DNA of 64,000 nt from Mixophyes australis (taxonomy: Eukaryota > Chordata > Amphibia > Anura > Limnodynastidae): the NCBI GenBank assembly GCA_036250195.1, contig JAVHZZ010000016.1, forward strand, positions 2,046,001-2,110,000. Reading direction: 5' to 3'. Under the pieces are notes generated by a model, which saw only the letters and a list, made by a program, of their open reading frames with translations, did no database searches and was not told where the DNA came from. The position numbers and the translations under genes were made by a program. Within the stretch, counting starts at the first letter, position 1, and every line of letters starts with the position of its first letter. Shown here in pieces: positions 45,991 to 61,351 of the stretch.

Positions 45991-47950
45991 TGAAATGAAT
46001 CAAGAATCAGGAATCGAATCATGAATCATGAATCATGAATAATGAATCGAATCATGAATCATGAATTGAATCATGAATTATGGATCGAAACACGAATCAT
46101 GAAATGAATCATGAAACGAATCATAAATCATTAATCATGAATCGAATCATGAATCATGAATTAAATCATGAATCATGAATTGAATCATAAATCATGAATC
46201 ATGAATCATGAATTGAATCATGAATTATGAATCATGAATCATGAATCGAATCATGAATCATGAATCGAAACATGAATCATGAATTGATTCATGAATCATG
46301 AATCATGAAATGAATCAAGAATCATGAATCGAATCATGAATCATGAATAATGAATCGAAACACGAATCATGAAATGAATTATGAAACGAATCATAAATCA
46401 TTAATCATGAATCAAATCATGAATCATAAATTAAATCATGAATCATGAATTGAATCATAAATCATGAATTGAATCATGAATCATGATTTGAATCATGATT
46501 TGAATCATGAATCATGAATCATGAATCATGAATCATGAATCATGAATCATGAATCGAATCATCAATCATGAATCATGAATTGAATCATCAATCATAAATC
46601 GAATCATGAATCATGAATTGAATCATGAATCATGAATCATGAATCGAATCATGAATCATGAATCATGAATCAAATCATGAATCATGAATTGAATCATAAA
46701 TCATGAATCATGAATTGAATCATGAATTATGAATCGAAACACGAATCATGAAATGAATTATGAAACGAATCATAAATCATTAATCATGAATTGAATCATG
46801 AATCATAAATTAAATCATGAATCATGAATTGAATCATAAATCATGAACTGAATCATGAATCATGATTTGAATCATGATTTGAATCATGAATCATGAATTG
46901 AATCATGAATCATGAATCATGAATTGAATCATCAATCATGAATCATGAATTGAATCATCAATCATGAATCATGAATTGAATCATGAATCATAAATCGAAT
47001 CATGAATCATGAATTGAATCATGAATCATGAATCATGAATCGAATCATGAATCATGAATCATGAATCGAATCATGAATCATGAATTGAATCATGAATCAT
47101 GAATCATGAATTGAATCATGAATCATGAATCGAATCATGAAACATGAATTGAATCATGAATCATGAATTGAATCATGAATCATGAATTGAATCATGAATC
47201 ATGAATTGAATCATGAATCATTAATCATGAATTGAATCATGAAGTGAATCATGAATCTCGAATCATGAATTGAATCATGAAACATGAATCGAATCATGAT
47301 TCATGAATTGAATCATGAATCATGAATCATGAATCAAGAATCGAATCATAAATCATGAATTGAATCATAAATCATGAATCGAATCATGAATCATGAATCA
47401 TGAATCATGAATCGAATCATGAATCATGAATCATGAATCGAATCATGAATCATGAATTGAATCATGAATCATGAATTGAATCATGAAACATGAATCATGA
47501 ATTGAATCATGAATTATGAATCATGAATCATGAATCATGAATCATGAATCATGAATCATGAATTGAATCATGAATCATGAATTGAATCATGAATCATGAA
47601 CTGAATCATGAATCATAAATTGAATCATGAATCATGAATTGAATCATGAATCATGAACTGAATCATGAATCATGAATCATGAATCATGAATTGAATCATG
47701 AATTATGAATCATGAATCATGAATCGAATCATGAATCATGAATAATGAATCGAATCATAAATCATGAATTGAATCATGAAATATGAATCGAAACACGAAT
47801 CATGAAATGAATCATGAAACGAATCATAAATCATTAATCATGAATCGAATCATGAATCATAAATTAAATCATGAATCATGAATTGAATCATAAATCATGA
47901 ATTGAATCATTAATCATGATTTGAATCATGATTTAAATCATGAATCATGA
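45991..47950 (+). repeat. Third copy of the 37.3-39.4 / 39.9-41.9 kb unit
   Basis: GAAGTG at 47241 matches 41208 (offset 6,033) and TTATGG at 46078 matches 39924 (offset 6,154). About 120 bp around the ATGATTTAAATCATGATTAATG segment are therefore missing near 46.2 kb. Together with 43.4-46.0 kb and 47.95-49.4 kb this makes a composite block about 6 kb long. Confidence 0.7.
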
Positions 47951-49430
47951 ATTGAATCATAAATCATGAATCGAATCATGAATCATGAATCATTAAATGA
48001 ATCATCAATCATGAATCATGAATTAAATCATGAATCGAATCATGTATCATGAATTAAATCATGAATCATGAATCGAATCATGAATCTCGAATCATGAATT
48101 TAATCATGAATCATGAATTGAATCATGAATTGAATCATAAATCATGAATCATGAATTGAATCATGAATCATAAATCGAATCATGAATCATGAATTGAATC
48201 ATGAATCGTCAATCATGAATCGAATCATGAATCATGAATTGAATCATGAATCATGAATCATGAATTGAATCATGAATCATGAATCGAATCATGAAACATG
48301 AATTGAATCATGAATAATGATTTGAATCATAATTCATGAATTGCATCATGAATCATGAATTGAATCATGAATCATTAATCATGAATTGAGTCATGAAGCG
48401 AATCATAATTCATGAATCATGAATTGAATCATGAATCGAATCATGAATCTCGAATCATGAATTGAATCATGAATCATGAATTGAATCATGAATCATGAAT
48501 CATGAATCATGAATTGAATCATGAATTGAATCATGAATCATGAATTGAATCATGAATCATGAATCATGAATCGAATCATGAATCATGAATTGAATCATGA
48601 ATCATGAATCATGAATCGAATCATGAATCATGAATTGAATCATGAATCATGAATCATGAATCGAATCATGAATCATGAATCGAATCATGAACCATGAATC
48701 ATGAATCGAATCATGAATCATGAATCATGAATCATGAATCGAATCATGAATCATGAATTGAATCATGAATCATGAATCATGAATCGAATCATGAATTATG
48801 AATTGAATCATGAATCATGAATCATGAATCGAATCATGAATCATGAATCATGAACCATGAATCATGAATCGAATCATGAATCATGAATCATGAATCATGA
48901 ATCATGAATCGAATCATGAATCATGAATTGAATCATGAATCATGAATCATGAATTGAATCATGAATCATGAATCGAATCATGAAACATGAATTGAATCAT
49001 GAATAATGATTTGAATCATAATTCATGAATTGCATCATGAATCATGAATTAAATCATGAATCATTAATCATGAATTGAGTCATGAAGCGAATCATAATTC
49101 ATGAATCATGAATTGAATCATGAATCGAATCATGAATCTCGAATCATGAATTGAATCATGAATCATGAATTGAATCATGAATCATGAATCATGAATCATG
49201 AATTGAATCATGAATCATGAATCATGAATCATGAATTGAATCATGAATCATGAATCGAATCATGAATCATGAATCATGAATCATGAATCATGAATCATGA
49301 ATCGAATCATGAATCATGAATCATGAATCATGAATCGAATCATGAATCATGAATTGAATCATGAATCATGAATTGAATCATGAAACATGAATCATGAATT
49401 GAATAATGAATTATGAATCATGAATCGAAT
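47951..49430 (+). repeat. Block repeated from 41.9-43.4 kb, second copy
   Basis: It has the same ACCATG markers (48692, 48855), the same ATTGAGTCATGAAGCG contexts (TGAGTCA at 48387 and 49076) and the same ATAATGATTTG words as the first copy, about 6.0 kb to the left. Confidence 0.75.
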
Positions 49431-50450
49431 CATGAATCATGAAATGAATTATGAATTGAATCATGAAATGAATCATGAATTGAATCATGAATCATGAATT
49501 GAATCATGAATCATGAATCATGAATTGAATCATGAATTGAATCATGAATTGAATCATGAATTGAAATAATGAATCATGAATCCAATCTTGAATCATGAAT
49601 TGAATCATGAATCATGAATCATGAATCGAATCATGAATTATGAATCATGAATCGAATCATGAATCATGAATTGAATCATGAATCATGAATTAAATCATGA
49701 ATCATGAATCATAAATCGAATAATGAATTATGAATCATGAATTAAATCATGAATCATGAATCATAAATCAAATAATGAATTATGAATCATGAATCATGAA
49801 TCGAATTATCAATCATGAACCATGAATTGAATCATGAATCATGAATCATGAATTGAATCATGAATCGAATCATAAATCATGAATCATGAATTGAATCATG
49901 AATCATAAATCGAATCATGAATCATGAATTGAATCATGAATCATGAATATAATCATAAATCATGAATTGAATCATGAATCATGAATATAATCATAAATCA
50001 TGAATTGAATCATGAATCATGAATTGAATCATGAATCATTAATCATGAATTAAATCATGAATCATCAATCATGAAATGAATCATGAATTGAATCATGAAT
50101 CATGAATTGAATCATGAATCATGAATTGAATCATGAATCATGAAATGAATCATGAATTGAATCATTAATCATGAAATGAATCATGAATTGAATCATGAAT
50201 TGAATCATGAATCATGAATAATGAATTGAATCATGAATCATAAAATGAATCATAAATTGAATCATGAATCATGAATTGAATCATGAATCATGAATTGAAT
50301 CATGAATCATGAAATGAATCATGAATTGAATCATGAATCATGAATCATGAATTGAATAATGAATCATGAATCATGAATCATGAATCGAATCATGAATCAT
50401 GAATCATGAATTGAATCATGAATTGAATCATGAATCATGAATCATGAATC
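49431..50450 (+). repeat. Diverged transition segment, distantly like 20.5-21.2 kb
   Basis: The word order resembles the ATAAATCGAATAATG, ATATAATC and GAAATGAATC region of the 20-21 kb block, but with more private changes (for example GAAATAATG near 49563 and TCCAATCTTG near 49580). I found no good internal partner. It separates the large-unit zone on the left from the short-unit zone on the right. Confidence 0.55.
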
Positions 50451-53400
50451 ATGAATTGAATCATGAATCGAATCATGAATCTCGAATCATGAATTGAATC
50501 ATGAATCATGAATTGAATCATGAATTGAATCATGAATCGAATCATGAATCTCGAATCATGAATTAAATCATGAATCATGAATTGAATCATGAATCATAAA
50601 TCGAATCATGAATCATGAATCGAATCATGAATCTCGAATCATGAATTGAATCATAAATCATGAATCATGAATTGAATCATGAATCATAAATCGAATCATG
50701 AATCATGAATCGAATCATGAATCTCGAATCATGAATTGAATCATGAATCATGAATTGAATAATGAATCATGAATCATAAATCATGAATTGAATCATGAAT
50801 TGAATCATAAATCAAGAATCCTGAATTGAATCATGAATCATGAATCGAATCATGAATCATGAAATGAATCATGAATCATAAATCATAAATCATGAATTGA
50901 ATCATAAATCATGAATCATGAATCGAATCATGATTCATGAATCATGAATCATAAATCATGAATTGAATCATAAATCATGAATCATGAATCGAATCATGAT
51001 TCATGAATCATGAATCATGAATCATGAATCGAATCATGAATCATGAATTGAATCATGAATCATGAATTGAATCATGAATCATGAATCATGAATTGAATCA
51101 TGAATTATGAATCATGAATCATGAATCGAATCATGAATCATGAATCGAATCATGAATCATGAATCGAATCATGAATCATGAATCGAAACATGAATCATGA
51201 ATTGAATCATGAATCATGAATCGAATCATGAATAATGAATCGAATCATGAATCATGAATTGAATCATGAATAATAAATTGAATCATGAATTATGAATCGA
51301 AACAAGAATCATGAAATGAATCATGAATCATGAAAAGAATCATAAATCATTAATCATGAATCGAATCATGAATCATGAATTGAATCATAATTCATGAATT
51401 GAATCATGAATCATGAATCATGAATCGAATCATGAATCATGAATCATGAATCATGAATTGAATCATGAATCGAATCATTAATCATGAATCATGAATTGAA
51501 TCATGAATCATGAATCGAATCATGAATCTCAAATCATGAATTGAATCATGAATCATAAATCGAATCATGAATCGTGAATTGAATCATGAATCATGAATTG
51601 AATCATGAATCATGAATTGAATCATTAATCAAGAATTAAATCATGAATCATGAAATAAATCATAATTTGAATCATGAAATGAATCATGAATTGAATCATA
51701 AATCATGAATCATGAATTGAATCATGAATCATAAATCGAATCATGAATCATGAATTGAATCATGAATCATGAATCGAATCATGAATCATGAATTGAATCA
51801 TGAATCATGATTTGAATCATGATTTTAATCATGAATCATGAATCGAATCATGAATCATGAATCATTAAATGAATCATCAATCATGAATCATGAATTAAAT
51901 CATGAATCGAATCATGTATCATGAATTGAATCATGAATCATGAATCGAATCATGAATCTCGAATCATGAATTGAATCATGAATCATGAATTGAATCATGA
52001 ATTGAATCATAAATCATGAATCATAAATCATGAATCATAAATCGAATCATGAATCATGAATTGAATCATGAATCATGAATCGAATCATGAATCATGATTT
52101 GAATCATGAATCATGAATCATGAATTGAATCATGAATCATGAATCGAATCATGAAACATGAATTGAATCATGAATCATGAATCGAATCATGAATCATGAA
52201 TTGAATCATGAATCATAAATTGAATCATAAATCATGAATCATGAATCATGAATTGAATCATTGAATCAAGAATCATGAAATGAATCATGAATCATGAAAA
52301 GAATCATAAATCATTAATCATGAATCGAATCATGAATCATGAATTGAATCATAATTCATGAATTGAATCATGAATCATGAATCATGAATCGAATCATGAA
52401 TCATGAATCATGAATCATGAATTGAATCATGAATCGAATCATTAATCATGAATCATGAATTGAATCATGAATCATGAATCGAATCATGAATCTCAAATCA
52501 TGAATTGAATCATGAATCATACATCGAATCATGAATCATGAATTGAATCATGAATCATGAATTGAATCATGAATCATGAATTGAATCATTAATCATGAAT
52601 TAAATCATGAATCATGAAATGAATCATAATTTGAATCATGAAATGAATCATGAATTGAATCATAAATCATGAATCATGAATTGAATCATGAATCATAAAT
52701 CGAATCATGAATCATGAATTGAATCATGAATCATGAATCGAATCATGAATCATGAATTGAATCATGAATCATGATTTGAATCATGATTTTAATCATGAAT
52801 CATGAATCATGAATCGAATCATGAATCATGAATCATTAAATGAATCATCAATCATGAATCATGAATTAAATCATGAATCGAATCATGTATCATGAATTGA
52901 ATCATGAATCATGAATCGAATCATGAATCTCGAATCATGAATTGAATCATGAATCATGAATTGAATCATGAATTGAATCATAAATCATGAATCATAAATC
53001 ATGAATCATAAATCGAATCATGAATCATGAATTGAATCATGAATCATGAATCGAATCATGAATCATGATTTGAATCATGAATCATGAATCATGAATTGAA
53101 TCATGAATCATGAATCGAATCATGAAACATGAATTGAATCATGAATAATGATTTGAATCATAATTCATGAATTGCATCATGAATCATGAATTGAATCATG
53201 AATCATTAATCATGAATGGAATCATGAAGCGAATCATAATTCATGAATTGAATCATAAATCATGAATCATGAATCGAATCATGATTCATGAATCATGAAT
53301 CATGAATCATGAATCGAATCATGAATCATGAATTGAATCATGAATCATAAATTGAATCATGAATCATGAATCATGAATCATGAATTGAATCATTGAATCA

Positions 53401-54540
53401 AGAATCATGAAATGAATCATGAATCATGAAAAGAATCATAAATCATTAATCATGAATCGAATCATGAATCATGAATTGAATCATAATTCATGAATTGAAT
53501 CATGAATCATGAATCATGAATCGAATCATGAATCATGAATCATGAATCATGAATTGAATCATGAATCGAATCATGAATCATGAATCATGAATTGAATCAT
53601 GAATCATGAATCGAATCATGAATCTCGAATCATGAATTGAATCATGAATCATAAATCGAATCATGAATCATGAATTGAATCATAATTCATGAATTGAATC
53701 ATGAATCATGAATCATGAATCGAATCATGAATCATGAATCATGAATCATGAATTGAATCATGAATCGATTCATTAATCATGAATCATGAATTGAATCATG
53801 AATCATGAATCGAATCATGAATCTCAAATCATAAATTGAATCATGAATTAAATCATGAATCATGAATCATGAATTGAATCATGAATCATGAAATGAATCA
53901 TGAATTGAATCATGAATCATGAATCATGAATTGAATCATGAAGTATGAAATGAATCATGAATTGAATCATGAATCCTGAATTGAATCATGAATTAAATCA
54001 TAAATCATGAATCATGAATTAAATCATGAATTGAATCATAAATCATGAATCATGAATTGAATCATGAATCATGAATCAAATCATGAATCATGAATTGAAT
54101 CATGAATCATGAATCGAATCATGAATCATGAATCATGAATCAAATCATGAATCATGAATCAAATCATGAATCATGAATTGAATCATGAGTTGAATCATAA
54201 ATCATGAATCATGAATCATAAATCGAATCATGAATCCTGAATTGAATCATGAATCATGAATCAAATCATGAATTATGAATTGAATCATGAATCATGAATC
54301 GAATCATGAATCATGAATCATGAATCAAATCATGAATCATGAATTGAATCATGAATCATGAATCGAATCATGAATCATGAATCATGAATCATGAATCATG
54401 AATTGAATCATGAGTTGAATCATAAATCATGAATCATGAATCATAAATCGAATCATGAATCATGAATTGAATCATGAATCATGAATCGAATCATGAATCA
54501 TGAATCGAATCATGAATCATGAATCGAAACATGAATAATG
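50451..54540 (+). repeat. Zone of about 1-kb tandem units
   Basis: The variant AAAAG within TGAAAAGAATC lies at 51333, 52297 and 53429 (spacings 964 and 1,132), with GAATCTC and CATTAAATG markers repeating between. The GAATCTCGAATC word is densest at 50.4-50.7 kb, where short units of about 100 bp repeat several times. Large landmarks of the left and middle zones (TTGATCAA, GAAGCTC, TTATGG) are absent. Confidence 0.65.
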
Positions 54541-55256
54541 AATTGAATCATGAATAATGAATCGAAACAAGAATCATGATTTGAATCATGAATCATGAAT
54601 CATGAATCATGAATCGAATCATGAATCATGAATTGAATCATAATTCATGAATTGAATCATGATTTGAATCATGAATCATGAATCATGAATCATGAATCAT
54701 GAATCATGAATCGAATCATGAATCATGAATCATGAATTGAATCATGAATCATGAATCATGAATCATGAATTGAATCATGAATCGAATCATGAATCATGAA
54801 TCATGAATCATGAATTGAATCATGAATCGAATCATGAATCATGAATCATGAATTGAATCATGAATCATGAATCGAATCATGAATCTCGAATCATGAATTG
54901 AATAATGAATCATAAATTGAATCATGAATCATGAATTGAATCATGAATCATGAATTGAATCATGAATCATGAATTGAATCATGAATCATGAATTGCATCA
55001 TGAATCATGAATTGAATCATTAATCATGAATTAAAACATGAATCATAAATCATGAAATGAATCATGAATTGAATCATGAATCATGAAATAAATCATGAAT
55101 TGAATCATGAATTGAATCATGAATCATGAATCATGAATTGAATCATGAATCATGAAATGAATCATGAATTGAATCATGAATCATGAATCATGAATTGAAT
55201 CATGAATCATGAAATGAATCATGAATTGAATCATGAATCATGAATCATGAATTGAA

Positions 55257-55280
55257 TCATGAATCATGCATGATTCATGA
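55257..55280. repeat. 24-bp perfect palindrome centred on ATGCAT
   Basis: The left arm TCATGAATCATG is followed by its exact reverse complement. The right arm is one inverted ATGATTC word, after which forward polarity resumes with ATGAATTAAATC. It is a point where the array briefly changes strand polarity and could extrude as a small cruciform. Confidence 0.8.
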
Positions 55281-56572
55281 ATTAAATCATGAATCATGAA
55301 TTAAATCATGAATCATGAATTGAATCATGAATCATGAATCGAATCATGAATCATGAATCATGAATCCTGAATTGAATCATGAATTAAATCATAAATCATG
55401 AATCATGAATTGAATCATGAATTGAATCATAAATCATGAATCATGAATTGAATCATGAATCATGAATCAAATCATGAATTATGAATTGAATCATGAATCA
55501 TGAATCGAATCATGAATCATGAATCATGAATCAAATCATGAATCATGAATTGAATCATGAATCATGAATCGAATCATGAATCATGAATTAAATCATGAAT
55601 CATGAATTGCATCATAATTCATGAATTGAATCATTAATCATGAATTAAATCATGAATCATGAATCATGAAATGAATCATGAATTGAATCATGAATCATGA
55701 AATGAATCATGAATTGAATCATGAATTGAATCATGAATCATGAATCATGAATTGAATCATGAATCATGAAATGAATCATGAATCATGAAATGAATCATAA
55801 TTTGAATCATGAATCATGAATTGAATCATGAATCATGAAATGAATCATGAATTGAATCATGAATAATGAATCGAAACAAGAATCATGATTTGAATCATGA
55901 ATCATGAATCATGAATCATGAATCATGAATCGAATCATGAATCATGAATTGAATCATAATTCATGAATTGAATCATGAATCGAATCATGAATCATGAATC
56001 ATGAATCATGAATCATGAATCATGAATCGAATCATGAATCATGAATCATGAATTGAATCATGAATCATGAATCATGAATCATGAATTGAATCATGAATCG
56101 AATCATGAATCATAAATCATGAATCATGAATTGAATCATGAATCGAATCATGAATCATGAATCATGAATTGAATCATGAATCATGAATCGAATCATGAAT
56201 CTCGAATCATGAATTGAATAATGAATCATAAATCGAATCATGAATCATGAATTGAATCATGAATCATGAATTGAATCATGAATCATGTATTGAATCATGA
56301 ATCATGAATTGCATCATGAATCATGAATTGAATCATTAATCATGAATTAAAACATGAATCATGAAATGAATCATGAATTGAATCATGAATCATGAAATGA
56401 ATCATGAATTGAATCATGAATTGAATCATGAATCATGAATCATGAATTGAATCATGAATCATGAAATGAATCATGAATTGAATCATGAATCATGAATCAT
56501 GAATTGAATCATGAATCATGAAATGAATCATGAATTGAATCATGAATCATGAATCATGAATTGAATCATGAA

Positions 56573-56596
56573 TCATGAATCATGCATGATTCATGA
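56573..56596. repeat. 24-bp perfect palindrome centred on ATGCAT
   Basis: It has the same arms as the copy at 55257 and the same right flank (ATTAAATC). The 1,316-bp spacing matches the local tandem unit, so the two are copies of one event. Confidence 0.8.
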
Positions 56597-57283
56597 ATTA
56601 AATCATGAATCATGAATTAAATCATGAATCATGAATTGAATCATGAATCATGAATCGAATCATGAATCATGAATCATGAATCCTGAATTGAATCATGAAT
56701 TAAATCATAAATCATGAATCATGAATTGAATCATGAATTGAATCATAAATCATGAATCATGAATTGAATCATGAATCATGAATCAAATCATGAATTATGA
56801 ATTGAATCATGAATCATGAATCGAATCATGAATCATGAATCATGAATCAAATCATGAATCATGAATTGAATCATGAATCATGAATCGAATCATGAATCAT
56901 GAATCATGAATTTAATCATGAGTTGAATCATAAATCATGAATCATGAATCATAAATCGAATCATGAATCATGAATTAAATCATGAATCATGAATTGCATC
57001 ATAATTCATGAATTGAATCATTAATCATGAATTAAATCATGAATCATGAATCATGAAATGAATCATGAATTGAATCATGAATCATGAAATGAATCATGAA
57101 TTGAATCATGAATTGAATCATGAATCATGAATCATGAATTGAATCATGAATCATGAAATGAATCATGAATCATGAAATGAATCATAATTTGAATCATGAA
57201 TCATGAATCATGAATTGAATCATGAATCATGAAATGAATCATGAATTGAATCATGAATCATGAATCATGAATTGAATCATGAA

Positions 57284-57307
57284 TCATGAATCATGCATGA
57301 TTCATGA
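57284..57307. repeat. 24-bp perfect palindrome centred on ATGCAT
   Basis: The arms are identical. The right flank is ATTGAATC instead of ATTAAATC. It lies 772 bp (centre to insert start) before the 44-bp insert at 58067. Confidence 0.8.
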
Positions 57308-58066
57308 ATTGAATCATGAATCATGAATCAAATCATGAATCATGAATTAAATCATGAATCATGAATCGAATCATGAATTGAATCATAAATCATGAATCAT
57401 GAATTGAATCATGAATTGAATCATAAATCATGAATCATGATCTGAATCATGAATCATTAATCAAATCATGAATCATGAATTGAATTATGAATCATGAATC
57501 GAATCATGAATCATGAATCAAATCATGAATCATGAATTGAATCATGAATCATGAATCGAATCATGAATCATGAATCATGAATCATGAATTGAATCATGAG
57601 TTGAATCATAAATCATGAATCATGAATTGAATCATGAATCATGAATCGAATCATGAATCATGAATTGAATCATGAATCATGAATTGCATCATGAATCATG
57701 AATTGAATCATTAATCATGATTTAAATCATGAATCATGAATCATGAATCATGAATCATGAAATGAATCATGAATCATGAAATTAATCATGAATTGAATAA
57801 TGAATTGAATCATGACTCATGAATCATGAATTGAATCATGAATCATGAAATGAATAATGAATTGAATCATGAATCATGAATCATGAATCATGAATCATGA
57901 AATGAATCATGAATCATGAAATGAATCATGATTTGAATCATGAATCATGATTTGAATCATGAATCATGAATTGAATCATGAATCATGAAATGAATCATGA
58001 TTTGAATCATGAATCATGAATCATGAATTGAATCATGAATCATGAATCGAATCATGAATCTCGAAT

Positions 58067-58110
58067 CATGAAGACGACTCATAAACTTATAAATTCATAA
58101 ACTCTTCATG
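58067..58110. repeat. 44-bp non-satellite insert with 8-bp inverted ends, copy 1
   Basis: The ends are CATGAAGA (58067-58074) and its exact reverse complement TCTTCATG (58103-58110). The interior does not parse into satellite words. It holds a direct repeat TCATAAACT at 58079-58087 and 58095-58103 separated by TATAAAT, giving a TTATAA palindrome and a TATAAA string. It follows a GAATCTCGAATC word. It has no coding capacity. Since CATG and TTCATGA also occur in the satellite, part of the end match may be inherited from it. It could be a remnant of a tiny inverted-repeat element or simply degenerate satellite carrying ATAAACT variants. Function unknown. Confidence 0.7.
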
Positions 58111-59052
58111 AATTGAATCATGAATCATGAATCAAATCATGAATCATGAATTGAATCATGAATCATGAATCGAATCATGAATCATGAATCATGAATCATG
58201 AATTGAATCATGAATTGAATCATAAATCATGAATTGAATCATGAATTGAATCATAAATCATGATTCATGAATAAAATCATGAATCATGAATCGAATCATG
58301 AATCATGAATCGAATCATGAATCATGGATTGAATCATGAATCATGAATCGAATCATGAATCATGAATCATGAATCATGAATTGAATCATGAATTGAATCA
58401 TAAATCATGAATCATGAATTGAATCATGAGTTGAATCATAAATCATGAATCATGAATTGAATCATGAATCATGAATCGAATCATGAATCATGAATTGAAT
58501 CATAAATCATGAATCATGAATCGAATCATGAATCATGAATTGAATCATGAATCATGAATCATGAATTGAATCATGAATCATGATTCGAATCATGAATTAA
58601 ATAATGAATCGAATCATGAATCATGAATCATGAATTGAATCATGAATCATGAATCGAATCATGAATCTCGAATCATGAATTGAATCATGAATCATAAATC
58701 GAATCATGAATCATGAATTGAATCCTGAATCATGAATTGAATCATGAATCATAAATTGAATCATGAATCATGAATTGCATCATGAATCATGAATTAAATC
58801 ATTAATCATGAATTAAATCATGAATCATGAATCATGAAATGAATCATGAATTGAATCATGAATCATGAAATGAATCATGAATTGAATCATGAATTGAATC
58901 ATGAATCATTAATCATGAATTGAATCACGAATCATAAAATGAATCATGAATTGAATCATGAATCATGAATCATGAATTGAATCATGAATCATGAATTGAA
59001 TCATGAATCATGAATTGAATCATGAATCATGAATCATGAATTGAATCATGAA

Positions 59053-59076
59053 TCATGAATCATGCATGATTCATGA
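59053..59076. repeat. 24-bp perfect palindrome centred on ATGCAT
   Basis: The arms are identical and the right flank is ATTAAATC, about 1.0 kb after the first 44-bp insert. Confidence 0.8.
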
Positions 59077-59417
59077 ATTAAATCATGAATCATGAATCAA
59101 ATCATGAATCATGAATTGAATCATGAATCGAATCATAATTCATGAATCATGAATACTGAATTTAATCATGAATTAAATCATGAATCATGAATCATGAAAT
59201 GAATCATGAATTGAATCATGAATCATGAAATGAATCATGAATTGAATCATGAATTGAATCATGAATCATGAATCATGAATTGAATCATGAATCATGAAAT
59301 TAATCATGAATCATGAAATGAATCATAATTTGAATCATGAATCATGAATTGAATCATGAATCATGAAATGAATCATGAATTGAATCATGAATCATGAATC
59401 ATGAATTGAATCATGAA

Positions 59418-59441
59418 TCATGAATCATGCATGATTCATGA
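59418..59441. repeat. 24-bp perfect palindrome centred on ATGCAT
   Basis: The arms are identical and the right flank is ATTGAATC. It lies only 365 bp after the previous palindrome and about 770 bp before the second 44-bp insert, the same relation as 57295 to 58067. Confidence 0.8.
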
Positions 59442-60198
59442 ATTGAATCATGAATCAAATAATGAATCATAAATTAAATCATGAATCATGAATCGAGTCA
59501 TGAATCATGAATCATGAATTGAATCATAAATCATGAATCATGAATTGAATCATGAATTGAATCATAAATCATGAATCATGAATCAAATCATGAATCATGA
59601 ATTGAATCATGAATCATGAATCGAATCATGAATCATGAATCAAATCATAAATCATGAATTTAATCATGAATCATGAATCGAATCATGAATCATGAATCAT
59701 GAATCATGAATCATGAATTGAATCATGAGTTGAATCATAAATCATGAATCATGAATTGAATCATGAATCATGAATCGAATCATGAATCATGAATTGAATC
59801 ATGAATCATGAATTGCATCATGAATCATGAATTGAATCATGAATCATTAATCATGAATTAAATCATGAATCATGAATCATGAAATGAATCATGAATTGAA
59901 TCATGAATCATGAAATGAATCATGAATTGAATCATGAATTGAATCATGAATCATGAATCATGAATTGAATCATGAATCATGAAATGAATCATGAATTGAA
60001 TCATGAATCATGAATTGAATCATGAATCATGAATTGAATCATGAATCATGAAATGAATCATGAATCATGAAATGAATCATGATTTGAATCATGAATCATG
60101 AATTATGAATTGAATCATGAATCATGAAATGAATCATGATTTTAATCATGAATCATGAATTGAATCATAAATCATGAATCGAATCATGAATCCCGAAT

Positions 60199-60242
60199 CA
60201 CGAAGACAACTCATAAACTTATAAATTCATAAACGCTTCATG
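60199..60242. repeat. 44-bp non-satellite insert, copy 2
   Basis: It has the same length and interior as copy 1. Differences are CACGAAGACA at the left end (T to C, and G to A after GAAGAC) and CGCTTCATG at the right (T to G), so the inverted ends are reduced. It is preceded by GAATCCCGAATC rather than GAATCTCGAATC. Satellite words flank it directly on both sides, with no target-site duplication distinguishable from the repeat itself. Confidence 0.7.
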
Positions 60243-61327
60243 AATTGAATCATGAATCATGAATCAAATCATGAATCATGAATTGAATCATGAATCATGA
60301 ATTGAATCATGAATCATGAATCATGAATCATGCATTGAATCATGAATTGTATCATAAATCATGAATTTTGAATTGAATCATGAATTGAATCATAAATCAT
60401 GAATCATGAATTAAATCATGAATCATGAATCGAATCATGAATCATGAATCGAATCATGAATCATGAATTGAATCATGAATCATGAATTGAATCATGAATC
60501 ATGAATCATGAATCATGAATCAAATCATGAATCATGAATTAAATCATGAATCATGAATCGAATCATGAATCATGAATCATGAATCATGAATTAAATCATG
60601 AATCATGAATCGAATCATGAATCATGAATTGAATCATGAATCATGAATTGAATCATGAATCATGAATCATGAATCATGAATCAAATCATGAATCATGAAT
60701 TAAATCATGAATCATGAATCGAATCATGAATCATGAATCATGAATTGAATCATGAATCATGAATCGAATCATGAATCATGAATTGAATCATGAATCATGA
60801 ATCATGAATCGAATCATGAATCATGAATTGAATCATGAATCATGAATCATGAATTGAATCATGAATCATGAATCGAATCATGAATTAAATAATGAATCAT
60901 GAATCATGAATCGAATCATGATTCATTAATCGAATCATGAATCATGAATCGAATCATGAATCATGAATTGAATCATGAATCATGAATCGAATCATGAATT
61001 AAATAATGAATCATGAATCATGAATTGAATCAGGAATCATGAATTGAATCATGAATCATGAATCATGAATCATGAATCATGAATCATGAATTGAATCATG
61101 AATCATGAATCATGAATCATGAATCTAATCATGAATCATGAATTGAATCATGAATCATGAATCGAATCATGAATCATGAATCATGAATCATGAATCATGA
61201 ATTGAATCATGAGTTGAATCATAAATCATGAATCATGAATTGAATCATGAATCATGAATCGAATCATGAATCATGAATTGAATCATGAATTGAATCATGA
61301 AACATGAATCATGAATTGAATCATGAA

Positions 61328-61351
61328 TCATGAATAATGCATGATTCATGA
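61328..61351. repeat. 24-bp palindrome centred on ATGCAT, one mismatch
   Basis: The left arm carries AATAATG in place of AATCATG (C to A), breaking one base pair of the dyad. The right arm is intact and the right flank is ATTGAATC. It sits about 1.14 kb after the second 44-bp insert. Confidence 0.75.

Larger units (their letters stand above)
54541..58066 (+). repeat. Zone of about 1.31-kb tandem units
   Basis: CGAAACAAG at 54563 recurs at 55872 (offset 1,309), and the 24-bp palindrome centred at 55268 recurs at 56584 (offset 1,316). A further palindrome at 57295 sits in a shorter partial unit. This zone is rich in the TCAAATC junction state that is uncommon in the middle of the window. Confidence 0.7.
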
